Shown: piece after piece, positions 48,583 to 58,650 of the stretch
How the letters are laid out: each line of letters starts with the position of its first letter
How positions within the stretch are numbered: position 1 is the stretch's first letter
Origin: Morinoia aosen
Lineage: Eukaryota; Arthropoda; Malacostraca; Amphipoda; Talitridae
DNA: 64,000 nt
Reading direction: 5' to 3'
Assembly (NCBI GenBank): GCA_030386875.1
Contig: CM059563.1
Location: 19,235,936-19,299,935, forward strand
Notes under the pieces: generated by a model
Told to the model about the DNA's origin: nothing
Database searches by the model: none
What the model saw: only the letters and a program-made list of their open reading frames with translations
Made by a program: the position numbers and the translations under genes

Positions 48583-49194
48583 CTTGCTATCGATGACTTA
48601 GGAGCTCCCTTGCTTCATCTACACCTGCTCAAACTTTATCCACGACACCAACCTCAACATTTATTTTAGTCTTACCTTCAACCTTGATCATGTGAACGGG
48701 ACTTTTTTTATTTAAATGAATGAAAATTCGTTACCTAATCTAATTAAAATCATACCTAACAGCCTTGTTTCAATATTACAGTACGTAAAAATGTTATAAA
48801 TCCTTTTAAAAGCCCGCAACGAATAAATTTTGACTCGGCGTTTTAGGTCGTTCACTGGAGCACCTAAACGGGTGGTCGGTAATCCTAAACAGCAAAAGAT
48901 TGAGCAAATTGGGTATAGAAAAAGTTAGAAGGATGAGTATAAAATAATTGAACATAACACAAAAATATACCATGTTCATCATGCTTTACACCAGTACCAA
49001 AAAAAATGAATCGCATTCATATTTTACTAAATGGAAAATTTTATCATAAAAACCCACGACAAAAAGCTTTAATCTGACTTTTTACAATACGTTTTCAATC
49101 TAAAGCTGCTGCTTGTATTATAATGAACTGGAAGAGTTGTTTTTAAAGTCGCTAACCAGATTTGCAGACTACTTTAGCTAGGGGAGTCCATGCT
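48583..49194. other. AT-rich unique DNA, no gene seen
   Basis: No repeat or coding frame is supported. Confidence 0.4.
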
Positions 49195-49310
49195 CTAAAG
49201 GAGGGAGAAGGGGGGGAAGGAGAGAGGGGAAGGAGAGGGAAAAAGGAGGGTGAAGGAGGAGGAAGAAGAGAGGGGAAGGAGAGGGAAGAAGGAGGGGGAA
49301 GGAGGGAGAA
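49195..49310. repeat. Purine-only GGA/GAA tract, left part
   Basis: A run of AGGAGAGGGAAGAAGGAGG-type sequence with almost no pyrimidine on the plus strand. It is interrupted by a MITE and continues at 49,583. Confidence 0.88.
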
Positions 49311-49582
49311 CACGGTAGAGGAAACAAGGTAGGTTCAAACCACTATTTTTATCGTTGTCGGTGTGGTTTTGCTTACGTCACGGCAACGAACCAATTGCAC
49401 CCCTCATAGTGTATCTGGTAGCACTGCTACCTCCAAATCTGGCTCCACTATTGGTCTAACGACATTGCGTTTCAGTGACGTCATAAAGTTTGTTTCAATA
49501 AAAGCCGTTCTATTGGCTAGCCGAACAAGAGGAGGTGTATTTTCTCCCATAGAAATGACCCTATCTTGTTTCCTCTACCGTG
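49311..49582. mobile_element. MITE inserted in a purine tract
   Basis: 272 bp bounded by inverted repeats: left CACGGTAGAGGAAACAAGGT, right (reverse complement) CACGGTAGAGGAAACAAGAT. The terminal CA-type sequence is compatible with hAT-like elements, but a clean 8-bp target duplication cannot be read in the purine repeat. The 106-codon frame at 49,363-49,683 crosses out of the element and is rejected. Confidence 0.65.
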
Positions 49583-49660
49583 AGAGGGAAGGAGGAGGGG
49601 GAAGGAGGGGAAAGGAGAGAGAGGAAGGAGGGAAGGGGGGAGGGGGAAAGAGGGGAATGT
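49583..49660. repeat. Purine-only GGA/GAA tract, right part
   Basis: AGAGGGAAGGAGGAGGGGGA and similar, the continuation of the tract left of the MITE. Confidence 0.85.
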
Positions 49661-51170
49661 TGTACGTTGCCGGAGAACATTGATGATTGTAAACTTGTAA
49701 GCTGATTTATCACGAAAGTTAAAAATGAAGCCCAGCGGATAGTTTTGAAGTTTCGGATCAAAAATACGGCGACTGTTTTGGTTAAAATTCTGAAAGAGTA
49801 AAAACTTCACTGTACATACAGTGGTTCAACTTGTATAAATGAAACCTGCATCAGGAAATTGGATAAGGATTTCACATCAATAGGATCTCGATAGATGTAA
49901 AAAATATATGGGTTTTAACCAAACAAGGTTATGAGGATAAAATGATGTCACTAAATTAATGTTTGATAAATAGATGAAAATAAATTCACCGGATACATAA
50001 GGCCCCAAATAATGAAATGGACCGTCTTTTCAACAGAAAATTTAATACAGACGAATAAATAGAAAAGAAAAAGGATAAGCAGCAAGTTTTACGAACGTAG
50101 CTTGTTTTGTTTCATTGCGTGCCATAAACATGAATAAGGGTATTTTATTTATGTGTTTCATGAAAAAACAAGGTATCCATCACAATACCTATTGATGGTT
50201 TTATGAAAATTATTTTGTGGCGCGTTCATCGAAGCTAATAACAGAGTATTATTTCAAATGGGTTTTAGTACTCGCTGTGCATAACTAGAAACGATGCTCT
50301 TGTAAAAAATAGAGTTTTTCAAATGACAACAGATGATGAATTGAATTTGCATCCACTGGTGCAAAAAATCTCTTACCTACTCGTAGAACGATTGAAATAA
50401 CATGCACTGATATAAAAATCTCTTACCTACTCGCGGGCACGAACATACAGAGCTCAAGCAGTAGCGCCCACGTATGCATATTCACCAGTGCGCATCTCTC
50501 GCTCCGAGAAGTAATAGCTATGTTCTGAGATGAACTAATGTTTGGTGTTTCTATGCTAAGGATAATCAAGTCGAAACCTGCATTGTTTTAAGACCGTTGG
50601 ACTTAGGTTCCTTCTCGCAAAAAGACTCCTTGAAATTGCGATCGGTTAGCAGCCACTGATATGTAAGGGTTTTCGAAAATGTTCCCGGACTAAGTTAATT
50701 GGTAATATATCTAGAGTAAGATAGTGCATTGAAACAAATATTGTCATCACTTCAATTTACTAACTGCCGTAAAGCCAAATAGAAGTTCACTTTTCAATGG
50801 GCTTAGCTTTTCTTCTGATTTCCCTCTGAAGTTTTCTTTTGAAACTTTCAACAGAGACATGCAGTATCTCTCACGTCCAATAACAGAATGACATTCACTC
50901 ATTTGCAAAATACTACAAAAGGTTTAATCTACAAATTCTGTCTGAAGTGTGAGAGCAAGACATCAGAAGCTGATTGACTGCATTTTTTTTGGTGAAAACA
51001 AACACAAGTAGCTTTTATTACAAACAGAAAAGGAGTCCGGTGACTTTTATCCGATCCTTTATCCCATTTCAACACATATTAAAACGACAGGCCGCGAATA
51101 ACTCAAAGAAATCTTGTTTTTCAACTGGAGTTTATGCCTCGGCTCGAGTCCATCAAACCGACCTGAGGAC
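49661..51170. other. Unique DNA, no gene supported
   Basis: 1.5 kb of AT-rich sequence. A short duplicated phrase (AAAAATCTCTTACCTACTCG at about 50,366 and 50,415) is the only internal repeat noticed. Confidence 0.4.
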
Positions 51171-51396
51171 GTGATGAGCGCAGGGCGGCATTGCAGGGCT
51201 TGAGCGCTTGAGGGCTTGAGGGCCGGAGGGCTGGAGGGCTGGAGGGACCGGAGGAACTGGGCTGGAGGGGCTGGACTGGAAGGGCTGGGCAAGAGGGACT
51301 GGAGGGCTGGAGGGGCTGGGCTGGAGGGGCTGGGCTGGAGGGGCTGGGCTGGAGGGGCTGGGCTGGAGGGGCTGGGCTGGAGGGGCTAAAGTGCGC
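51171..51396. repeat. G-rich minisatellite GGGCTGGAGGGGCT
   Basis: The left half uses GGGCTTGAGGGC-type 8-10-bp blocks. The right half is about 7-8 regular copies of GGGGCTGGGCTGGA. The plus strand carries repeated runs of three or four G with 2-5-nt loops. Frames of 66-101 codons (Pro/Ser/Ala) are artefacts. Confidence 0.92.
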
Positions 51397-51940
51397 TGAA
51401 TCGGAAATTCCATTTAACTTAACCAATCATTTCTTATTTTTGACTTCATGGAAATATTCAGACATCAATCCTTGAAATTTTCTCCAAAGTTTTCCTCAGT
51501 CAAATCATCATTTCCATTCATTTTTTTGACATCATAGCCACACAAAACAGCAATTAAACTGTTTTCTTCCCGCAATAACACAAAGCCCCTGAAAAATGCC
51601 CAAAAACATAGTACAACTTTTCACGCCTAACTTCACCCCGAAAAAAAAGGCGCACTGCATTCACGCATCACCTCACGCCGCTTATTATGACGCCAAACTA
51701 ACGTTCTTTGAAAACAAAGAGCTAGCATTTCTTGCGAAGGTGTCATATTGCTTCCGTGCTAACTAATAGAAAACTTTCTCCGATGAGAAAGTTAGCGAAA
51801 GTTTTGGTCGAAACATCAGCCAATTGAGGGAACGCTCAGCGAGAAGTTAGGCGACTGCTTCGACCGTCGTGTTTTGAAGATTATTTTTTTGAACTTCGAA
51901 AGGCGAAATCGGCTGCTATGATTATCTTCCATTGAAACGA
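51397..51940. other. Unique DNA, no gene seen
   Basis: Nothing supported between the G-rich array and the 44-bp array. Confidence 0.4.
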
Positions 51941-54345
51941 TCACCTTGGATGATTGCACGCACGGTAACCTTCGCTAGGTACTATCAACATGGATGACTG
52001 CACGCACGGTAATCTTTACTAGGTGCTATCAATATGGATGACTGCATGCACAGTAATCTTCACTAGGTGCTATCAACATGGATAACTGCACGCACAGTAA
52101 TCTTTACTAGGTACTATCAACATGGATGACTGCATGCACAGTAATCTTTACTAGGTGCTATCAACATGGATGACTGCACGCACGGTAATCTTTACTAGGT
52201 GCTATCAACATGGATGACTGCACGCATGGTAATCTTTACTAGGTGCTACCAACATGGATGACTGCATGCACGGTAATCTTTACTAGGTGCTATCAACATG
52301 GATGACTGCACGCACGGTAATCTTTACTAGGTGCTATCAACATGGATGACTGCACGCACGGTAATCTTTACTAGATACTATCAACATGGATGATTGCATG
52401 CATAGTAATCTTTACTAGGTGCTATCAACATGGATGACTGCACGCACAGTAATCTTTACTAGGTACTATCAACATTGATGACTGCATGCACAGTAATCTT
52501 TACTAGGTGCTATCAACATGGATGACTGCATGCAGGGTAATCTTCGCTAGAATCAATTGACATTGATGACTACATGCAGGGTAATCTTCACCAGGTACTA
52601 TCAACATGGATGACTGCATGCAGGGTAATCTTCACTAGGTACTATCAACATGGATGGCTGCATGCAGGGTAATCTTTACTAGGATCAATTGAAATTGATG
52701 ACTGCATGCAGGGTAATCTTCACCAGGTACTATCAACATGGATGACTGCATGCAGGGTAATCTTTACTAGGATCAATTGACATGGATGACTGCATGCAGG
52801 GTAATCTTTACTAGGATCAATTGACATGGATGACTACATGCAGGGTAATCTTTACTAGGATCAATTGACATGGATGACTGCATGCAGGGTACTCTTTACT
52901 AGGATCAATTGACATGGATGACTGCATGCAGGGTACTCTTTACTAGGATCAATTGACATGGATGACTGCATGCAGGGTACTCTTTACTACGATCAATTGA
53001 CATGGATGACTGCATGCAGGGTAATCTTTACTAGGATCAATTGACATGGATGACTGCATGCAGGGTACTCTTTACTAGGATCAATTGACATGGATGACTG
53101 CATGCAGGGTACTCTTTACTAGGATCAATTGACATGGATGACTGCATGCAGGGTACTCTTTACTAGGATCAATTGACATGGATGGCTGCATGCAGGGTAC
53201 TCTTTACAAGGATCAATTGACATGGATGACTGCATGCAGGGTACTCTTTACTAGGATCAATTGACATGGATGACTGCATGCAGGGTAATCTTACTGGGAT
53301 CAATTGACATGGATGACTGCATGCAGGGTAATCTTCACTAGGATCAATTGACATGGATGACTGCATGCAGGGTAATCTTTACTGGGATCAATTGACATGG
53401 ATGACTGCATGCAGGGTAATCTTCACTAGGATAAATTGACATGGATGAATGCATGCAGGGTAATCTTCACTAGGATCAATTGACATGGATGACTGCATGC
53501 AGGGTAATCTTCACTAGGATCAATTGACATGGATGACTGCATGCAGGGTTATCTTCACTAGGATCAATTGACATGGATGACTGCATGCAGGGTAATCTTT
53601 ACTAGGATCAATTGACATGGATGTCTGCATGCAGGGTAATCTTCACTAGGATCAATTGACATGGATGACTGCATGCAGGGTAATCTTTACTAGGATCAAT
53701 TGACATGGATGACTGCATGCAGGGTACTCTTTACTAGGATCAATTGACATGGATGACTGCATGCAGGGTAATCTTCACTAGGATCAATTGACATGGATGA
53801 CTGCATGCAGGGTAATCTTTACTAGGATCAATCGACATGGATGACTGCATGCAGGGTACTCTTTACTAGGATCAATTGACATGGATGACTGCATGCAGGG
53901 TAATCTTCACTAGGATCAATTGACATGGAAGGCTGCATGCAGGGTACTCTTTACTAGGATCAATTGACATGGAAGGCTGCATGCAGGGTACTCTTTACTA
54001 GGATCAATTGACATGGATGACTGCATGCAGGGTACTCTTTACTAGGATCAATTGACATGGATGACTGCATGCAGGGTAATCTTTACTAGGATCAATTGAC
54101 ATGGAAGGCTGCATGCAGGGTACTCTTCACTAGGATCAATTGACATGGATGACTGCATGCAGGGTAATCTTCACTAGGATCAATTGACATGGATGTCTGC
54201 ATGCAGGGTAATCTTCACTAGGATCAATTGACATGGATGACTGCATGCAGGGTACTCTTCACTAGGATCAATTGACATGGATGACTGCATGCAGGGTAAT
54301 CTTCACTAGGATCAATTGACATGGAAGGCTGCATGCAGGGTAATC
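51941..54345. repeat. Minisatellite, 44-bp unit, about 54 copies, two subfamilies
   Basis: Left subfamily (to about 52,540): ATGGATGACTGCACGCACGG, then TAATCTTTACTAGGTGCTATCAAC. Right subfamily: ATGGATGACTGCATGCAGGG, then TAATCTTTACTAGGATCAATTGAC. A mixed zone lies at about 52,540-52,780. The array stops at AATC (54,342-54,345), where element 2 is inserted, and resumes at 63,544. Confidence 0.96.
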
Positions 54346-54564
54346 TGTGCCAAACCGGTTACGCACTTTCCCTGTACATGCGTCAGTACGTACGTTAATG
54401 CCACGCCTGGGTGCGACTCTGGCGCAGTGCGCTGCTTACTCAGCACTTTAACTCTATAAGTACTAGGTGTGCGACTTCTAGAGGCGCATTTTGTCTCCTG
54501 TATGCGCTATACCAAGTACAACGGAAGCTCTTCATCGTCTTTCACTAAACCCTCGACCGTGACA
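54346..54564 (+). repeat. Element 2 5' LTR
   Basis: 219 bp starting TGTGCCAAACCGGTTACGCA and ending CCTCGACCGTGACA. It contains CTCTATAAGTACTAGG with a TATA-like hexamer at 54,455-54,460. Differences from the 3' LTR lie around 54,450, 54,490 and 54,503-54,505 (four in total). Confidence 0.95.
54455..54460 (+). promoter_or_regulatory. TATA-like box in element 2 LTR
   Basis: TATAAG within CTCTATAAGTAC, repeated at 63,434-63,439 in the 3' LTR. Its location in a short LTR fits a core promoter; no initiator was assigned. Confidence 0.4.
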
Positions 54565-54565
54565 C

Positions 54566-54582
54566 TGGTGGCACAGTACGTA
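54566..54582 (+). promoter_or_regulatory. Element 2 candidate primer binding site
   Basis: After the LTR and one C comes TGGTGGCACAGTACG. It begins TGG, as required to pair with a tRNA CCA end, with the same one-base offset as element 1. I cannot name the primer tRNA. Confidence 0.5.
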
Positions 54583-54793
54583 TCGGAACCACGACGTTTA
54601 CTACTTGATACTTGTGAAGTGACGAAGGTTCAGTGGCTTCTGTGAATAACGAAGGCATAAGTGAAGTCTGGAGATTCGACGGTGATTCTGTGTATGTCGT
54701 GCTTCTACGGAACTTCGCGTGTTTTCTACGTGTGGGAGTCTACGCTTCGCTTCGTGGGAGGAGAATCTGTTTGGTACTAACGACGAAATTAAT

Positions 54794-55021
54794 ATGGAGA
54801 ACACTTCAGTCACAGGAAGAGAAGTACAAGAAGCCCCCGAAGAATACAATAACGTGTTTAAGATTGTTGTGAAACGTGTTCCGGAAGCGAGTCTGGAAAA
54901 TAGTTACGAATTGGAGTTCAAAGTTCCTCTTGATAAAACCTACACCGTGTGTTTTGGATTGGAAAAGGACGGCGACAACTGCGACGTGAGGCTCTGCGTG
55001 AACTACCACCGCACGAAGTGA
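54794..55021 (+). CDS. Element 2 leader ORF, 75 residues, unknown
   Basis: Begins at ATG (AATATGGAGAACACT) 229 nt after the 5' LTR and ends at TGA 55,019-55,021. The product is hydrophilic and rather acidic, starts MENTSVTGREVQEAPEEY, and has three cysteines in its C-terminal third (a CFGLEKDGDNCDVRLC stretch). No signal peptide, membrane segment or family is recognised. A leader ORF before gag is unusual in Gypsy elements. It could be an accessory protein, a captured host fragment or chance; 75 codons in 45% GC DNA is not by itself decisive. Confidence 0.35.
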   Translation: MENTSVTGREVQEAPEEYNNVFKIVVKRVPEASLENSYELEFKVPLDKTYTVCFGLEKDGDNCDVRLCVNYHRTK

Positions 55022-55523
55022 CGTGGATGACTACCAGTTGGCTTCATCAGTGCATGTGTTATAGACTTCTCTACAAACGTCGGTAGTGATTATATTGTGC
55101 GAGAGCAATCGTGTTGAGTGTATGTGATACCACTTTCCATACCGAACAGTGTTAATAATAGGGTGTATAAAAACTGTGTGCTGTGCTGTTACGCTCAGTG
55201 TAAAGCCGTGCGAAGACATCAGCGCTACAGAGACGTGCTAGTGCACGCATCAGCTGCCTCGTCGATTGGCCCGTGCCTGTGCATCGCACGCGACCTTGAG
55301 ATCAGCTGGGACGTTTCCTGTCCTGCTGTGGCTGAGCGCTCAACTACGCTCGACCTTGGCAACCGCTGCGTCGGCTGCTGGTCTGCTGAAACTGTACTCC
55401 CGCGAGGCCAGTTGAGTAAACTGTATTTTTAGGTATTGATTATTTTAGGTATACAGTTCGGATCCTCAGTAATAGTGCTCTTTGTCATTTTAAATTGTTT
55501 GAGAGCGGTAGAGTTGTATTCTT

Positions 55524-55529
55524 GTAAGG
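55524..55529 (+). promoter_or_regulatory. Candidate splice donor in element 2 leader
   Basis: CTTGTAAGGAG contains GTAAGG, a good match to the eukaryotic 5' splice consensus, 159 nt before the gag ATG. It would pair with the acceptor-like site at 61,891-61,893 to skip gag and pol. This is inference only. Confidence 0.3.
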
Positions 55530-55682
55530 AGTTTAATTATTGATCGATTTGACTCGTGTTGATTTCTGAGTCAAAGGGACAGTAGCAGTATTCAAATTTC
55601 TTACTAAAATTTTTGTTGTGGATTTCTGACGTGTCATTATTTTTGTTTTTGGGAGGTGTCATTCTGGCGGTGTACAATTGTT

Positions 55683-56486
55683 ATGTGGTCAGATTCTGAT
55701 TCCGACCCTGAATTTATTCGTTCGACTGCAACTACGACTAGTAGTGGACGAGTGTCTGTGCCGACATACAGTGGTACGTTACCTGGACCATCAGTTATGT
55801 CAGGACCAGTACCTACGACAGTTATGTCTGGACCAGTGCCTACGATGGTAGTGACGACCGCTGTGACAACTCAGACAGTAACGTTCAGTACTCCAAGTGT
55901 AACTACCATGACGACCACTAGTGGTCATACGACGAGTGGAAGTGTGACCACGACTTTACAACGGGGTAGTACCATACTAGCCAGTGCTGAACTTCCACTC
56001 TTTCGTGGAAGACAAAGAAAGACCGATCCAGTCTTTTGTGAGACTAAGACTTTCAGAACACACGTTGCAAACCTAAAAGCTTATATGTGTTTACTGCCCG
56101 ACGTGACGTCAGACGATGCCAGAAAAGAATTGCTTGTGCGTAGCGCACACAAGAGTGTAGGTGACTTCAATGGTGTAGTTACGAAGCTTGTCAACCCAGA
56201 CATTAACTATTCTTTTGACCAGGTTATCGATATTCTCGATGATATTTATGTATCGAAAGGTGAACGGTCTGTACACGCTTTAGCTTGTGATCTAAATCAG
56301 CTACGGCTGTTACGTAATGAAGGATTGGCTGCCCAGTTGGTCACGGCCATGGCTAAGATAAGAAATTTGAGTGATCACATTATAAATAGTCCAGAAGTAG
56401 CATTGCAACGACATCCATTTGTAGTTGCTAGTACAAACGCGAACGACTTGAAAAAGTTCGCGGGCGATTTGGTAGTTTTAGCCTAG
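55683..56486 (+). CDS. gag: Element 2 Gag, N-terminal and capsid part
   Basis: Chosen start is ATG 55,683 (product MWSDSDSDPEFIRS); the frame is open upstream but has no earlier ATG. Residues about 15-95 are Thr/Ser/Val/Pro-rich low complexity (SGPVPTTV-like repeats). Residues about 105-267 look like a retrotransposon capsid, with an alpha-helical pattern around INYSFDQVIDILDDIYVSKG. The frame stops at TAG 56,484-56,486. Gag continues in the next frame, which is open from 56,432, so the break lies between 56,432 and 56,486. No canonical slippery heptamer is present there, so a small indel in this copy is more likely. Confidence 0.75.
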   Translation: MWSDSDSDPEFIRSTATTTSSGRVSVPTYSGTLPGPSVMSGPVPTTVMSGPVPTMVVTTAVTTQTVTFSTPSVTTMTTTSGHTTSGSVTTTLQRGSTILASAELPLFRGRQRKTDPVFCETKTFRTHVANLKAYMCLLPDVTSDDARKELLVRSAHKSVGDFNGVVTKLVNPDINYSFDQVIDILDDIYVSKGERSVHALACDLNQLRLLRNEGLAAQLVTAMAKIRNLSDHIINSPEVALQRHPFVVASTNANDLKKFAGDLVVLA

Positions 56487-57130
56487 CTACAGCAATTCTT
56501 GCACCATTATTGGAAGAGAATTTTTGCAAAAAAATATTTTCGCGACCATTCACTACATCTGAAGAGCTTTTAGCTCGTCTTGTCTCCGCTGTGCGGAATA
56601 ACCCTGAGAGTAAAGAAATGCTTGCGCGTAAGAATAGTGTGCAGTACACGTATCCAACCAGAGAGGCTTACCTTGTGGACGTGCCTGACGAGAGTGTGTG
56701 TGAAAGGAAGGAATTGTTCCCCGACGTTTTCTATGCCTCGCAACACAACAGCCGACGTTTTCAGGGACGAAGACCATTTTTCCGACAAGGTTGGAGACCT
56801 GCTAGATTTGCACGGGGAAAACAGCATGCCTATTTTGGCGATAGACCTCTAGGTTCAATGGAGTGTCACGCAGCACACGTGGACACTCCACAGCAGACTA
56901 GTATTGATCGGTCTAAATCTTTCTGTTCACTCTGTAATGCCACAGGTCATGTACAAAGTATGTGTACGAAACAAAGAGGTCAGAATAAATCGAATTTCCG
57001 AGGTCATGCTTGCTATAAGTGTGGCACGGTGGGACATTTTGCACGTGAATGTAATTCACGAGGTAGAGACCGAGGTAGAGGTGAAGCGTACTACGCTGCA
57101 GCTCCTGAGAGCGATGATTTTTTAGAGTAG
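56487..57130 (+). CDS. gag: Element 2 Gag, C-terminal capsid and nucleocapsid part
   Basis: Open in the frame one base behind the N-terminal part, from 56,432 to TAG 57,128-57,130, with no ATG of its own near the left end. It begins with capsid-like helices (TSEELLARLVSAVRNNPESK), then a basic Arg/Phe/Gly segment. Two nucleocapsid knuckles follow: CSLCNATGHVQSMC at 56,924-56,965 and CYKCGTVGHFAREC at 57,011-57,052, both CX2CX4HX4C. It ends in an Arg/Gly RGRDRGRG stretch. It would bind and package the element RNA. The pol frame is entered at the slippery site four codons before the stop. Confidence 0.85.
57118..57124 (+). promoter_or_regulatory. U UUU UUA slippery heptamer for -1 gag-pol frameshift
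   Basis: Six T followed by A, read as T TTT TTA in the Gag frame with codons at 57,119 and 57,122, exactly the X XXY YYZ phase. The -1 frame is closed by TGA at 57,115-57,117 and open from 57,118 to 58,647, the pol frame. This is the classical retroviral heptamer type. A weak GGGGG/CCCCC pairing at 57,164-57,168 and 57,200-57,204 is the only stem noticed, and it is farther away than usual. Confidence 0.8.
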
Positions 57131-58650
57131 AATCAGATGAGTTGAAGAGTGTTGGTGTAGAGAGGGGGAAGTTACCAGTGCCCGAGGGTGAATCACCAGC
57201 CCCCGTTACCAATGATGTGGTGGTGTTGAAGCCAGATACTATAACTAAGTCGACTGAAGTGGTGGATCCGCTGTTTCCGTGTAAAAATAAGTTCGAATTG
57301 CTAGGTGAACAAGAACTTGATGTAGGTGCAAATTCTGAATTACCTGTAGAAGTTTGTTTGTCAGCGACGATAATGAAAGAAGGTCGTTTAAGGAAGGAAA
57401 GCGACGGTTTATTCTCATTGAGGCGTTCTAAGAAGCCTACAATTATTCTACGTCATGATACAAAGTTGATGAGCGCTCTTATCGATAGCGGTAGCGACCG
57501 GTGTCTAGTGAGTTACCGGAATTTAAAAGGCCTTAACGAGCGAATTAGGCCTAGTGCCTTGAGTATCAAGGGTGTAAATTCGAAAAGCCAGGTAACAGGT
57601 GAGGTTGATCTTTGTATTACCCTGCCTAATAATAAAGAAATAAATACTAGCGCTTTGATGTTGAAGGATGGCGAATTTAATTATGATGTGATCCTCGGTA
57701 GGGATATTTTGAAAGATGCCGTGATTGATTTTAAAGAAGGATTCATAGTTCTTGACGGAGTAAAAGTGCCGTTTCATGATGTGCAAGAATTGCACGGCCA
57801 AAGTAAGAGAGAGGTATTTTTAAATACTGTAAATAATCCAGAATGTCTGATGGTTGACATGCTTGCCAATAGGAGGCGTATAAAGAAATATCTGCTGAAG
57901 CAGAGGGAAACAAGAAATGCAAGCCAAGAAAAAGGCGATAGGCGACGAAATGGCCTAGAGATAAATGCTGCAGAGCAGTGGGGTACCCCAGCGAAAAAAG
58001 GAAGTAAAACTAAACAGCCTGCGAGTACGGCGAGAAAAGTGAGAAAAACTAAGCAACGAGCGATAGTTGTTCATTGTGGGGCAGTGGAAATGCCGAGTAA
58101 TTGTTTACGAGTAATTAATGGGTATGTCAAGAAGGCTAAACCCGGAAAGTATATTATGAATAAGAAAATTCTTGGTAATGGCATTTATGTGGCCGAATCA
58201 GTAGTGAAGATAGGGTCGAATGGTTTTGTCCCTGTGATGCTTTTAAACATCTCGGATGACGTAGTATACCTGGGTGATAATAGCATGTTGAGTAACATTG
58301 AAGAGGTGGACGATATGGAAATAGATCAAGAAATATATATGTCCACGGTGCACGAAGCTGTGCATGAAGCAAATGCATGTGATGTCAACGGTACGGCAGA
58401 TTTACCCAAAGTCGACAGTTGTTATGGTGGAAGCTTTAATACCATCACTGGTAAAGGCGTTGGTTTAGGATCTGACCAAGCGGGGCATTGTTGCAACAAT
58501 ACTCGTGTTGACGAAGTAGGAACTAATGCACAGAAAGACGATGTACCCAAAGGAGGTATGAGCGAACGACGTCCTCTGACGAGTGACGACGAAATTTGTG
58601 ACGACGATGACGTTAAACCTTTACTGATAAATTTATTGAATGATTTTTGA
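57118..58650 (+). CDS. pol: Element 2 Pol, protease and linker part
   Basis: Reached by -1 frameshifting from Gag, so no start codon is expected. A retropepsin core lies at LIDSGSDRCLVSY (catalytic Asp codon 57,484-57,486), with a VILGRDIL flank at about 57,690. After the protease comes a long Lys/Arg-rich linker (about 57,880-58,060), then a region with conserved-looking hydrophobic strands and an acidic tail (DDEICDDDD). The frame ends at a single TGA, 58,648-58,650, after which the same frame continues into RT. The stop is either a nonsense mutation in this copy or a readthrough site. Confidence 0.82.
   Translation, partial: FFRVESDELKSVGVERGKLPVPEGESPAPVTNDVVVLKPDTITKSTEVVDPLFPCKNKFELLGEQELDVGANSELPVEVCLSATIMKEGRLRKESDGLFSLRRSKKPTIILRHDTKLMSALIDSGSDRCLVSYRNLKGLNERIRPSALSIKGVNSKSQVTGEVDLCITLPNNKEINTSALMLKDGEFNYDVILGRDILKDAVIDFKEGFIVLDGVKVPFHDVQELHGQSKREVFLNTVNNPECLMVDMLANRRRIKKYLLKQRETRNASQEKGDRRRNGLEINAAEQWGTPAKKGSKTKQPASTARKVRKTKQRAIVVHCGAVEMPSNCLRVINGYVKKAKPGKYIMNKKILGNGIYVAESVVKIGSNGFVPVMLLNISDDVVYLGDNSMLSNIEEVDDMEIDQEIYMSTVHEAVHEANACDVNGTADLPKVDSCYGGSFNTITGKGVGLGSDQAGHCCNNTRVDEVGTNAQKDDVPKGGMSERRPLTSDDEICDDDDVKPLLINLLNDF

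Noticed and set aside
55118..55432. 104-codon frame in the element 2 leader
   Set aside because: No ATG at its start (GTG), ends before gag and shows no domain.
56432..56486. Programmed frameshift in the middle of element 2 gag
   Set aside because: GAAAAAG at about 56,450-56,456 lacks the X XXY YYZ form, and a shift inside the capsid is not a known strategy; an indel is simpler.
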